A stretch of 24,449 nt of DNA from an uncultured Clostridia bacterium (GTDB taxonomy: Bacteria > Bacillota > Clostridia > Oscillospirales > Oscillospiraceae). The notes beneath the pieces were generated by a model. That model made no database searches and was not told the origin of the DNA. It was given only the letters and a program-made list of their open reading frames with translations. Shown one piece after another: positions 1 through 7,097 of the stretch (the stretch's first letter is position 1; each line of letters opens with the position of its first letter). Location of the stretch: assembly GCA_937892865.1 (NCBI GenBank), contig CALBJG010000045.1:1-24449 (forward strand), read 5' to 3'. Position numbers and translations under genes: made by a program.

Positions 1-1289
1 TATATGGATTGTTTAACATCACCAACCATAAAACAATTTCCGCGTTCCTCCGTCAAGGAAGTAAAAATCGCATCCTGGACCGCGTTGGAATCCTGATACT
101 CATCAACCATCACTTCACGGAAACGACTCCCTATTTCCCGGGCAAGTTTTGTAATATTCTTTCTTCCCCTGCCCATCAGTAAGTCCAGTGTTCTGTGCTC
201 AAGATCGCTGAAATCCAGAACTCTGCGATTTCGTTTTAGATGCTCATATTCTTCTGAAAACTGTTTGGTAAGAAATACCATACCTTTCAAAGAAACAGAC
301 GTTTCACCGTATTCTCTCAAGATCGTCGCACTGTAGTCACTGAAGTTTTCCAGCGCTGCGGTCAATCCTTTTTTGCAGGCATCACGAACTGCTTTGATTT
401 CTGCAATCAATTCGGTGTTCTGGCATTTCTTTGAAAATGTCAATGTACCATAATCAATATTTTTATTGGCTACGATTCCATCCCACATTGTTTGCTGATA
501 CAGATTTTTCAACTGATCGAGTGTATCCTGCAAAAGAGCATAAGGTTTTTCCATATTCTCGGCGTTTGCGGCTGATTCCGTTACATTCCGAATTGCTTCC
601 ATTTGCAGTTGCAGATAGTTATGGAATTCATCGATCAAGTATTTTCCCCACTTTGTTTCCGAAGCATCAGATACCGTGTCCAAATTTGCGGAGGACACAC
701 AAGAATCCAGCCATCCATCCGGGTCCAGATGGCATTTTGCGCTTGAATATACTTTCAGGATAATCTCTGCGATTTTACTGTCGTCCCTGCCGAATCCTTG
801 TGTATCGATCAATGTTCGGATTTCAGGATGACTTGCAATACTTGCGTATGCATCATTCAAGACTTTTTCCATTGCCGTTTGCTGCAATTCCAAGCATTCA
901 TTCTCATCTGCTACACGGAAATCACCGTACACATCCAGCATATATGCAAATTCTTTGATCACATCCGCGCAGAAAGAATGCACTGTTGAAATTTTTGCAA
1001 GATACAGTCTTTGCATCTGTTGCTGCAAATGACGATTGGCAGGATTCACAGAAATATGCTCAGAGAGTTTTGTCGCAATTTTACCCCGCAACTCAGCCGC
1101 AGCAGCGTGCGTATAAGTAATAATTAAAAAATCATCGATATTTGCCGGGTCAACGGGGTCAAGAATATAACTGATCAAGCGATCCACCAGGACTTTTGTT
1201 TTTCCGGAACCGGCAGCTGCAGAAACAAGCAAGGGGCCGCCGCGATCTGTAACCGCAACTTTTTGCTGTTCGGTTAAATTATCAGCCAT
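1..1289 (-). CDS. addA: ATP-dependent helicase/nuclease subunit A (AddA), N-terminal part, cut by window edge
   Basis: AddA is the UvrD-like helicase and nuclease subunit of AddAB, which resects double-strand breaks for RecA loading. About 429 N-terminal residues are visible of a family length near 1,200. The frame is open from the ATG at 1289 to the left edge. It starts MADNLTEQQK, followed by the Walker A region SAAAGSGKT (residues 23-31) and motif Ia-like ITYTHAAAAELR. YLAKISTVHSFCADV follows. Motif II DEYQDSN is at about residues 396-402, and MVGDVKQSI (motif III region) is the last sequence before the edge. The C-terminal helicase motifs and the nuclease domain are outside the window. 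The start codon lies inside the end of addB (8-bp overlap), which implies translational coupling in an addB-addA operon. Assignment is firm from the helicase motifs and the addB neighbour. Confidence 0.95.
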   Translation of the reverse strand, partial: MADNLTEQQKVAVTDRGGPLLVSAAAGSGKTKVLVDRLISYILDPVDPANIDDFLIITYTHAAAAELRGKIATKLSEHISVNPANRHLQQQMQRLYLAKISTVHSFCADVIKEFAYMLDVYGDFRVADENECLELQQTAMEKVLNDAYASIASHPEIRTLIDTQGFGRDDSKIAEIILKVYSSAKCHLDPDGWLDSCVSSANLDTVSDASETKWGKYLIDEFHNYLQLQMEAIRNVTESAANAENMEKPYALLQDTLDQLKNLYQQTMWDGIVANKNIDYGTLTFSKKCQNTELIAEIKAVRDACKKGLTAALENFSDYSATILREYGETSVSLKGMVFLTKQFSEEYEHLKRNRRVLDFSDLEHRTLDLLMGRGRKNITKLAREIGSRFREVMVDEYQDSNAVQDAIFTSLTEERGNCFMVGDVKQSI

Positions 1290-4200
1290 CTTTCTTCACC
1301 TCTTTACCAACATCATCCCAGAATTTCTGTGCGGGAACGGTTTTATAATTTCTGCATTCCGTTATATTTGATTTGTGGCAAATTTGTCCGTAGGGACAAA
1401 AAGTACATATTCCGTATTCATTACCGCGTAGATATGGATTTGGCGAAACATTACCGGATGCAATGTCGTCAACGAGTTTACCCAAAATTCCAAATACATA
1501 TTCTTTGAGCGTATCCATTTGAACCGGTGTAGCAACATCACCGGAAATGGTTCCATCCTTTGTTTTGGAGATCGGAAGTCGTTTCGGTTTGTCAAGAGAC
1601 TCCATTGCATTCAGCACAGATACATTATTAAGCAAAAGTCCTTTGCGTTTCATGCCACTTGCCCTCTGTTTGTCAAGTTGGTCATCTGACGGGGCATTAT
1701 CCATTGATAGATACGGTGCTCTCGCCGGAAAATACATAACGCCTGCAGGTTTGCTGTCTTTACCGAATATAGCGCTGCCTTCTTGTTCCAACGCAAACAT
1801 ATAAAGTAACATTTGTAAGCCAATTCCGTTAAAAACATCGCAATAATCAAAATTCTTTTTGCCCGTCTTATAATCTACGACCCGGAAATACTTCTCTTCA
1901 TGATCCTCCCAAATATCTACTCGGTCAACAAATCCTTTCAGATCTGCCTTCAGTGTTTTGCTTGGTATCGCAATCGGCGGCAATGCGGCATTTTTAGCGC
2001 CAAAACCAAGTTCAAACGCCATAGGGACAAAATCGCACAATTGCATTTCTTGCCATAATTCCATTACGATCATGTCAAGTTCTAAAATGTTTTTATTAAA
2101 AACATACTGCAGCCGTTCCGTATCAATTTGAGAAAAATGCTTCAGTGCATATTGTCTTGAATACTCTTTGGCAATTTCAGAAGTTTCCTCTTTGGAAACC
2201 AATTTGAAACCGCCTTTTTCCATGATGTGCTTCACAGTATTTTCAAGCACATCGTGGACATAAGTACCAAATTCAGAAGGATCGATTTCTGCAGTTTTCC
2301 ATTCATGGATTTTAAGACCGTAATTCAGGAAATAAGAAAGTCTGCATTGCGCCTGTCGGTCGATTTGAGAAGCAGATAGGTGTAATGTATCACCATATAT
2401 ACCGAAAATACCTTCATCACTAACGGTGCCAAGGGTAAAACTGCCCTTACTTTGAATTTCCTTGTATAAATTATCAATTCCCAAATCCTGGGCCATATTC
2501 TGATCTGAATAACGCGCCAAAAGAGCCGCAGCTTCCGTTTTATCTGTTAATGCCGCACCATAATCCGGTGTAATACATAATTGATCTGCACCTATTCGGG
2601 ATAGGCGTTTATATATAAAAGACGGTTCTCCAGTTGCATAAGAAATAGTAATTGAATCGCTTGCGCCGCAAAACACGCCGTATATTTCTGCAAATTCAGC
2701 TTGTAATCCAACAATGGATCCGTCATTGACAGGAACGCCCAATCCGCGCAAAGTTCTGCGTTCTGCATCAGACAGAACACCTTTTGCGCTCACATAAGTC
2801 GGCAAACAGCCCTCCACAGCACCAACGACAAATAAATGCTTTACCTCCTGACAGCGCATAGAAGCAACTGCTCCCACCGATACCGAATCCAGAACAGGCG
2901 GAATCGTACCAACATCATATTGGCTGAGCAACAGTTTGAACAGTTGCGTAAAAGTATCTGTATCCCACGCTATTTCTCCGAGAATGCTATGCATTTGCTC
3001 AAGGGACGAAAGAAGAATGTCCCAAAGTTGAAATAGTATCTGAGCGCTGCGATTATCACCATTGCGATCCATCTTATTGGCAAGGTCATCCAGTTGTTTT
3101 GCAAGGTGAATTTCTGTAAAGAAAGAATAAATAGCTTCCACTTGTTGGCGAACATTTACCGCGCTCATAAATGTGTTTCTTAATCGCTCTATCGGGAGCA
3201 GGGCCTTGTATTTTGCATCATTGATCAAAGCAAGGCGGTCATAATCTTCCTTTGACCATTCATCTTGCAGACCATTTGGATGATTCTTCCATTCTTTTAC
3301 CCACTGCAAACCATTGATTTTCCAAATATAAGCATAGTTTTCAACAAGGTCAACGGTTTCCATTGTAAGTGGGGAAAGAATAGATTTTAAATACAGAAAC
3401 ACATCGCGCTGTTCAAATGAACCCAATGCTGCGTCGACCGCTGAGAAAATTGCGGATATCACATTCTTTTCAAGAAGATCATCTGTTCCGGAAAGGTAAA
3501 CGGGTATTCCAAATCTGCGAAACATCATTTGCAGAATATTCTTGTATGCTGAGATATCGGCACACACAACACCAATATCCCGGTATCTGCAGCCGCTTTG
3601 AATCAGTGATACAATCCGTTCAGCAACGATAGTGCATTCTTGATGCGCAGTTTCTGTGTAGAAAGAATAAATACCCGGCAAACTATTTGGTTCATCAATA
3701 TCTCCTTCAAAAACCAATTCTTTTGCCGGTGTTAACAGGTGTTTCCTGGGTTCAATGAGATCAACGCTTGTTTCAATGCCGAGCCTTTTGGCGCAATTCA
3801 AAAAATCTTGTGCAGTTTTGCCCGCTTTCTCAAACGCAATAAGCGTTGAAGACGGTCTGTCACAGTTCAAACTGATGTAAACATCTGGCGAACACTCAAT
3901 AAAGTGAGATATTACACGCATATTCTGCTCTGTAAAGTCCGGAAAGCCGTCAATGTAGACCGTATGCTCCGACGCAAAGACGCTATCTTCCAATTCATCA
4001 AGCATCCAGGAAATCAAATCTCTGGGGTCTTTTCTTCCCCGGCTGCACAATGCATCATAGGCCTCATAGATATACGCTATTTCTTCTAACTTTTGCGCAA
4101 GAACACCACCGGTGTTTTTGGAAGCGAAAAACAAATCAGAAGGTTTTATACAGCAACATTTGAATTCATCAACCCCTTCAACCAAACCCGATAAAAATTC

Positions 4201-4542
4201 CGGCTTTGTTTCCAGGGATGCATATGCCTTTAATTTTCCGTGAATCTGGCGGACTGCGGCAGCCATAGCAACGATTCGACCGCCATTATCCAGGTAATCA
4301 TTGCAATTATGCCCGGTCGATTCAGCAATTCTCTGCGCCAATCTGGAAAAGGATAATACTTCACAATATCGGCTGGCGGTGTCTCCCGCTGCTTCACAAA
4401 GTCTACGCTCCATATCGTGGCTGATCAATTCCGGTACGATCAGAATAATGTTATCCTTTTTCTTCTGAACATCCGTTGCAATTTTTTTGAGAATATTGTT
4501 TCGGTTAGAAATCCAATCCTTTCCCAACAGCAAATGCAACAT
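1282..4542 (-). CDS. addB: ATP-dependent helicase/nuclease subunit B (AddB)
   Basis: This 1,086-residue protein is the partner of AddA in the break-resecting helicase-nuclease. The C-terminal half carries RecB-type nuclease signatures: FGTYVHDVLE, then DRVDIWED, VVDYKTGKKNFD (the D...DYK metal site) and a downstream Gln in GIGLQMLLYMF. The AddB iron-sulfur cluster ligands are visible as one Cys in QCRLSYFLNYG and three in the C-terminal ICTFCPYGQIC. The length fits the family. The N-terminus is odd: MLHLLLGKDWISNRNNIL stands where many AddB proteins have a GxxGxGK(S/T) Walker A loop, so ATP binding by AddB may be lost. The start is supported by a strong AAAGGAGGT site (4551-4559), 8 nt upstream. 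The gene lies behind the ispE terminator, so it probably has its own promoter, which I could not identify convincingly. Confidence 0.95.
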   Translation of the reverse strand: MLHLLLGKDWISNRNNILKKIATDVQKKKDNIILIVPELISHDMERRLCEAAGDTASRYCEVLSFSRLAQRIAESTGHNCNDYLDNGGRIVAMAAAVRQIHGKLKAYASLETKPEFLSGLVEGVDEFKCCCIKPSDLFFASKNTGGVLAQKLEEIAYIYEAYDALCSRGRKDPRDLISWMLDELEDSVFASEHTVYIDGFPDFTEQNMRVISHFIECSPDVYISLNCDRPSSTLIAFEKAGKTAQDFLNCAKRLGIETSVDLIEPRKHLLTPAKELVFEGDIDEPNSLPGIYSFYTETAHQECTIVAERIVSLIQSGCRYRDIGVVCADISAYKNILQMMFRRFGIPVYLSGTDDLLEKNVISAIFSAVDAALGSFEQRDVFLYLKSILSPLTMETVDLVENYAYIWKINGLQWVKEWKNHPNGLQDEWSKEDYDRLALINDAKYKALLPIERLRNTFMSAVNVRQQVEAIYSFFTEIHLAKQLDDLANKMDRNGDNRSAQILFQLWDILLSSLEQMHSILGEIAWDTDTFTQLFKLLLSQYDVGTIPPVLDSVSVGAVASMRCQEVKHLFVVGAVEGCLPTYVSAKGVLSDAERRTLRGLGVPVNDGSIVGLQAEFAEIYGVFCGASDSITISYATGEPSFIYKRLSRIGADQLCITPDYGAALTDKTEAAALLARYSDQNMAQDLGIDNLYKEIQSKGSFTLGTVSDEGIFGIYGDTLHLSASQIDRQAQCRLSYFLNYGLKIHEWKTAEIDPSEFGTYVHDVLENTVKHIMEKGGFKLVSKEETSEIAKEYSRQYALKHFSQIDTERLQYVFNKNILELDMIVMELWQEMQLCDFVPMAFELGFGAKNAALPPIAIPSKTLKADLKGFVDRVDIWEDHEEKYFRVVDYKTGKKNFDYCDVFNGIGLQMLLYMFALEQEGSAIFGKDSKPAGVMYFPARAPYLSMDNAPSDDQLDKQRASGMKRKGLLLNNVSVLNAMESLDKPKRLPISKTKDGTISGDVATPVQMDTLKEYVFGILGKLVDDIASGNVSPNPYLRGNEYGICTFCPYGQICHKSNITECRNYKTVPAQKFWDDVGKEVKKDG

Positions 4543-4600
4543 AAAATGTCACCTCCTTTGATCATAAGATATATCAAATATCGTCCAATAAATTACACAA

Positions 4601-4629
4601 TTAAAAAAGCCGTCTATAATGACGGCTTT
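4601..4629 (-). terminator. Intrinsic terminator of ispE
   Basis: A perfect 9-bp stem AAAGCCGTC / GACGGCTTT with a 6-nt loop lies immediately downstream of the ispE stop codon. On the minus strand it is followed by a run of six T. It separates ispE from addB, which suggests that the two are separate transcription units. Confidence 0.88.
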
Positions 4630-4633
4630 AGGT

Positions 4634-5491
4634 TTAGACAGGTTTTGCAATATATACCTGCGGATAATTGTCCTTAAGCATATTGCAAATCACGGCCGCA
4701 TATTCGAACTTTTCAACAACGGCAAAAACAGCAGAGCCGGAACCGGTCATTTGTTGACCGATCGCGCCATAAGAATTAAAAATTGATTTGATATAATTCA
4801 ATTCCAAGTGATCTCTTGTGACGATTGGATCAAAAACGTTGCAAATATTTTCTGAAATCTTAAACAGATCTCCAGTCAACAACGCACTTTCAAATGCCTG
4901 ATGATCCGGTCTTTTACCGATAGTCTCTTCATCGATTTTTCTGTACAATTCCGGTGTGGAAGAAGAGAAATCCGGTTTGCAAACCACGAACATACAGTCA
5001 GGAAGATTAGGCAATTTTCGTAACCGCTCTCCCCTGCCTTCTACCATAGCAGTGCCGCAAATCGTGCAAAAGGGCACATCACTGCCAACAGAAGCGCCTA
5101 ATTCTGCAAGCGCAAGGATAGACAAAGGTTCGTTATAATGCCGATTCAGCGCCCGTAAAACAGCTGCAGCATCCGCGCTGCCACCGCCTAAGCCGGCCTC
5201 TGTGGGTATTCTTTTGAAAATATCAATAGAAATACCATCAGGCTCTTTGCCGATTGCATCAAAATATACGCGGGCTGCTTTCCACGCCAAATTTCGCTCA
5301 TCACAAGGTACAGACTCATTGCTGCAAGTTAACAGCCAAGGCTTTCCGGTGTCTATATCAATCTTAATGTCATCTCGAATGGAGATCGTTTGCATAATGC
5401 TCTTTAAATCATGGTAACCGTCAGGGCGTTTTCCCAAAACATCAAGCGTTAAATTCAATTTTGCAAATGCGCCTTCATACAGTGTCGTCAT
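4634..5491 (-). CDS. ispE: 4-diphosphocytidyl-2-C-methyl-D-erythritol kinase (IspE)
   Basis: IspE phosphorylates CDP-methylerythritol with ATP in the MEP pathway of isoprenoid precursor synthesis, in the cytoplasm. The 285-residue length is typical. It belongs to the GHMP kinase family. AFAKLNLTLDVLGKRPDGYH at residues 8-27 holds the substrate-binding Lys. PTEAGLGGGSADAAA is the GHMP glycine-rich ATP loop. GSDVPF includes the catalytic Asp. QMTGSGSAVFAV is the C-terminal glycine-rich motif. The start at 5491 has a GAGG ribosome binding site 7 nt upstream. A consensus promoter lies at 5523-5551 and a terminator abuts the stop codon, so the gene appears to be monocistronic. Confidence 0.96.
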   Translation of the reverse strand: MTTLYEGAFAKLNLTLDVLGKRPDGYHDLKSIMQTISIRDDIKIDIDTGKPWLLTCSNESVPCDERNLAWKAARVYFDAIGKEPDGISIDIFKRIPTEAGLGGGSADAAAVLRALNRHYNEPLSILALAELGASVGSDVPFCTICGTAMVEGRGERLRKLPNLPDCMFVVCKPDFSSSTPELYRKIDEETIGKRPDHQAFESALLTGDLFKISENICNVFDPIVTRDHLELNYIKSIFNSYGAIGQQMTGSGSAVFAVVEKFEYAAVICNMLKDNYPQVYIAKPV

Positions 5492-5522
5492 ACCAATTCC
5501 TCACTTCTGTTATTATGCTATG

Positions 5523-5551
5523 ATTATACAAAACTCTGCTATCATTTTCAA
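5523..5551 (-). promoter_or_regulatory. Sigma-A-type promoter of ispE
   Basis: On the minus strand, TTGAAA (5546-5551) and TATAAT (5523-5528) are separated by exactly 17 bp. The -35 matches consensus at five of six positions and the -10 at all six. The expected transcript start is near 5516, about 25 nt upstream of the ispE ATG, leaving room for its ribosome binding site. Confidence 0.8.
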
Positions 5552-5631
5552 CTTTTATATCACAATTTGTGAATATTTTCATTGGCAATCGGCAATATTA
5601 CTGATGGCAAGATTTTTATAGGAGGTGTATT

Positions 5632-5838
5632 ATGGATACCATCGCTTTGATTCTTTCTATCATTGGATCCATTAACTGGGGTTTGATCGGTCTGTTTCAG
5701 TTTGATTTGGTCTCCTGGGTGTTTGGCGGACAGGATGCCGTCCTCAGCCGCATCATATACGGCATAATCGGCCTTGCCGGTCTTTGGTGCATTTCTTTGC
5801 TGTTCAGAAGAAGTCGTGACTATATTGAGGGTGAATGA
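5632..5838 (+). CDS. DUF378 family small membrane protein
   Basis: This 68-residue protein has two predicted membrane segments (about residues 4-22 and 41-58). The signature INWGLIGLFQFDLVSWVFGG fits the DUF378 family (YuzA-like). The function of this family is unknown. A short charged tail, RRSRDYIEGE, follows the second segment. The ATG is preceded by ATAGGAGGTG with good spacing, and a strong terminator lies 8 bp after the stop codon, so the gene is likely a genuine single-gene unit. No clear sigma-A promoter was found upstream, although a short palindrome lies at 5560-5572. It stands between ispE and the zinc-ribbon membrane protein without an obvious functional link. Confidence 0.88.
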   Translation: MDTIALILSIIGSINWGLIGLFQFDLVSWVFGGQDAVLSRIIYGIIGLAGLWCISLLFRRSRDYIEGE

Positions 5839-5846
5839 GCAATCAT

Positions 5847-5878
5847 AAAAAAGCCGCACCATCCGGTGCGGCTTTTTT
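5847..5878. terminator. Bidirectional intrinsic terminator
   Basis: The GC-rich stem GCCGCACC / GGTGCGGC has a 4-nt ATCC loop and is flanked by A-run and T-run (AAAAAA ... TTTTTT). It can therefore end transcription from either side. It serves the DUF378 gene on the plus strand and the zinc-ribbon gene on the minus strand, which converge here. Confidence 0.92.
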
Positions 5879-5891
5879 ATTGAAAGAATCT

Positions 5892-6959
5892 TTACACATC
5901 GTACCAAACAATTATGTAACAGGAATAATCCGGGTACTTTACGCCGTCAATAACTGCATAAACAGTTGTGTTTCCAACTTTTTCGGCAGTAATCGTATTG
6001 CCATCGATCTTGCACAGGCCCTTGTCGTCTTTCCATTCAACATCTACAATGTTACCCTGCTCATCCTTTAATGTCAAAACAAAGGATTTACGATCTTCTA
6101 TACCAGTAAGCAATGTAACCTCTTTATGACTGATCTTATAGTTCAAAGAAACAGGCTCATTGGGTACAGTTGTTTCTTCCTCAGGCAATGTGGTATCTTC
6201 TGTAGGATCTGTTGCTTCTGCCTCGAATGCAATTGTAACCGTACAAGCGGCCTTCTTATCACCACATATTGCAGTAATAATGACCTCGCCTTCGGAAACA
6301 GCAGTAATTACACCGTTTTCATCAACAGTAGCGATATTTTCATCTGCAGATTCAAATACAATCGTCTCTTCATCATCAGCGCCGGCAACAGCCAGTTGGA
6401 ATGTCTCGCCTTCCTGGGTCAATTCCACAAGTTCATCCACATGGAATTGCGTATCCAGTGTTTCTTCGGTGGTTGTTGCTTCTTCTGTTTCAGAAGTTGT
6501 GGTTTCATCTGTAGAAACTGTAGTGGTAATTTCAGGTGCTGTTGTAGTGTTGGCATCCGCATTGCCACTAAAGGCAGGCACAAAGAAACGAATTACAATG
6601 TATGCCACAACAGCAACGATCGCCAACAAAAGCGCGATCACAGTAATTGTCAGACCTAAGTCTGATTTTTTGTTTTTGTTTTCAGGTTCCTGCGGCTGGT
6701 CATCGTTCTCGGTTGTGTCCACGGGGTCTTCCTGTTCCGGTTCAGTGCCACGGGCAATATTGCGCTTACGCACATTCGCCTTGGAAAAACGGCCGCCTTT
6801 TACGTGGGTATAGGCAGACACAGTCTTTTCTTTCGGTTGAATATCCGTATCACCGGCGACAACTTTAACTTCACCCGGACGCACACAACCGCAAATTGGA
6901 CACTGTACTGCCGTTTCGGGATACAGTGTGCCACATACATCACAAATAATCTTGCTCAT
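5892..6959 (-). CDS. Zinc-ribbon, single-pass membrane protein with external Ig-like domains
   Basis: This is a 355-residue protein of unknown function. Residues 6-23 form a zinc ribbon of four Cys (CDVC ... CPIC). A charged, Pro- and Glu-rich linker leads to one membrane segment at about residues 101-123. A Thr/Glu-rich low-complexity stretch follows, then a bacterial Ig-like (BIG2-type) domain near residues 175-245 containing NIATVDENGVITAVSEGE. A Thr/Glu-rich spacer separates a second Ig-like region up to the C-terminus. The predicted topology is zinc ribbon inside, Ig domains outside. The start is supported by a GGAGG site 7 nt upstream and a promoter at 6999-7027. It is transcribed divergently from the kinase-like gene, whose product has a parallel design (cytoplasmic domain, one helix, external beta domains), so a shared role at the cell surface is plausible but unproven. 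Confidence 0.85.
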   Translation of the reverse strand: MSKIICDVCGTLYPETAVQCPICGCVRPGEVKVVAGDTDIQPKEKTVSAYTHVKGGRFSKANVRKRNIARGTEPEQEDPVDTTENDDQPQEPENKNKKSDLGLTITVIALLLAIVAVVAYIVIRFFVPAFSGNADANTTTAPEITTTVSTDETTTSETEEATTTEETLDTQFHVDELVELTQEGETFQLAVAGADDEETIVFESADENIATVDENGVITAVSEGEVIITAICGDKKAACTVTIAFEAEATDPTEDTTLPEEETTVPNEPVSLNYKISHKEVTLLTGIEDRKSFVLTLKDEQGNIVDVEWKDDKGLCKIDGNTITAEKVGNTTVYAVIDGVKYPDYSCYIIVWYDV

Positions 6960-6998
6960 ATACTACCTCCAACTTGGTGATATGTTCTTTATGGCAGT

Positions 6999-7027
6999 AT
7001 TATATCATTTCTTGCTGAATAAAACAA
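6999..7027 (-). promoter_or_regulatory. Promoter of the zinc-ribbon membrane protein gene
   Basis: On the minus strand, a perfect -10 TATAAT (6999-7004) lies 17 bp from a weak -35 TTGTTT (7022-7027). It points away from the kinase-gene promoter; the two -35 boxes are 11 bp apart, so one regulator could affect both. Confidence 0.65.
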
Positions 7028-7038
7028 CCATAAAGATG

Positions 7039-7067
7039 TTGCTTTTTTTGTAAATTTATTTTATCAT
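7039..7067 (+). promoter_or_regulatory. Promoter of the kinase-like gene
   Basis: TTGCTT (7039-7044) and TATCAT (7062-7067) are separated by 17 bp. Both hexamers differ from consensus. The expected start is near 7074, just ahead of the AAGGAGG site at 7082-7088, giving a very short leader. Confidence 0.5.
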
Positions 7068-7097
7068 ATAAAAAGAACATATAAGGAGGCGATATAT

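Noticed and set aside
431..989. Two plus-strand open frames (110 and 63 codons) opposite addA
   Set aside because: They lie wholly within the minus-strand addA frame, which has clear helicase motifs; neither has a plausible ribosome binding site or domain.
4543..4600. A candidate addB promoter (TTGGAC, 16 bp, TATGAT on the minus strand)
   Set aside because: The transcript would start inside the addB ribosome binding site (4551-4559), so the match is unlikely to be the working promoter.
6160..6813. A long Ser/Val-rich open frame on the plus strand opposite the zinc-ribbon gene
   Set aside because: It is the antisense reading of the Thr/Glu-rich linker and Ig domain of the minus-strand gene, which has its own promoter, ribosome binding site and domains.
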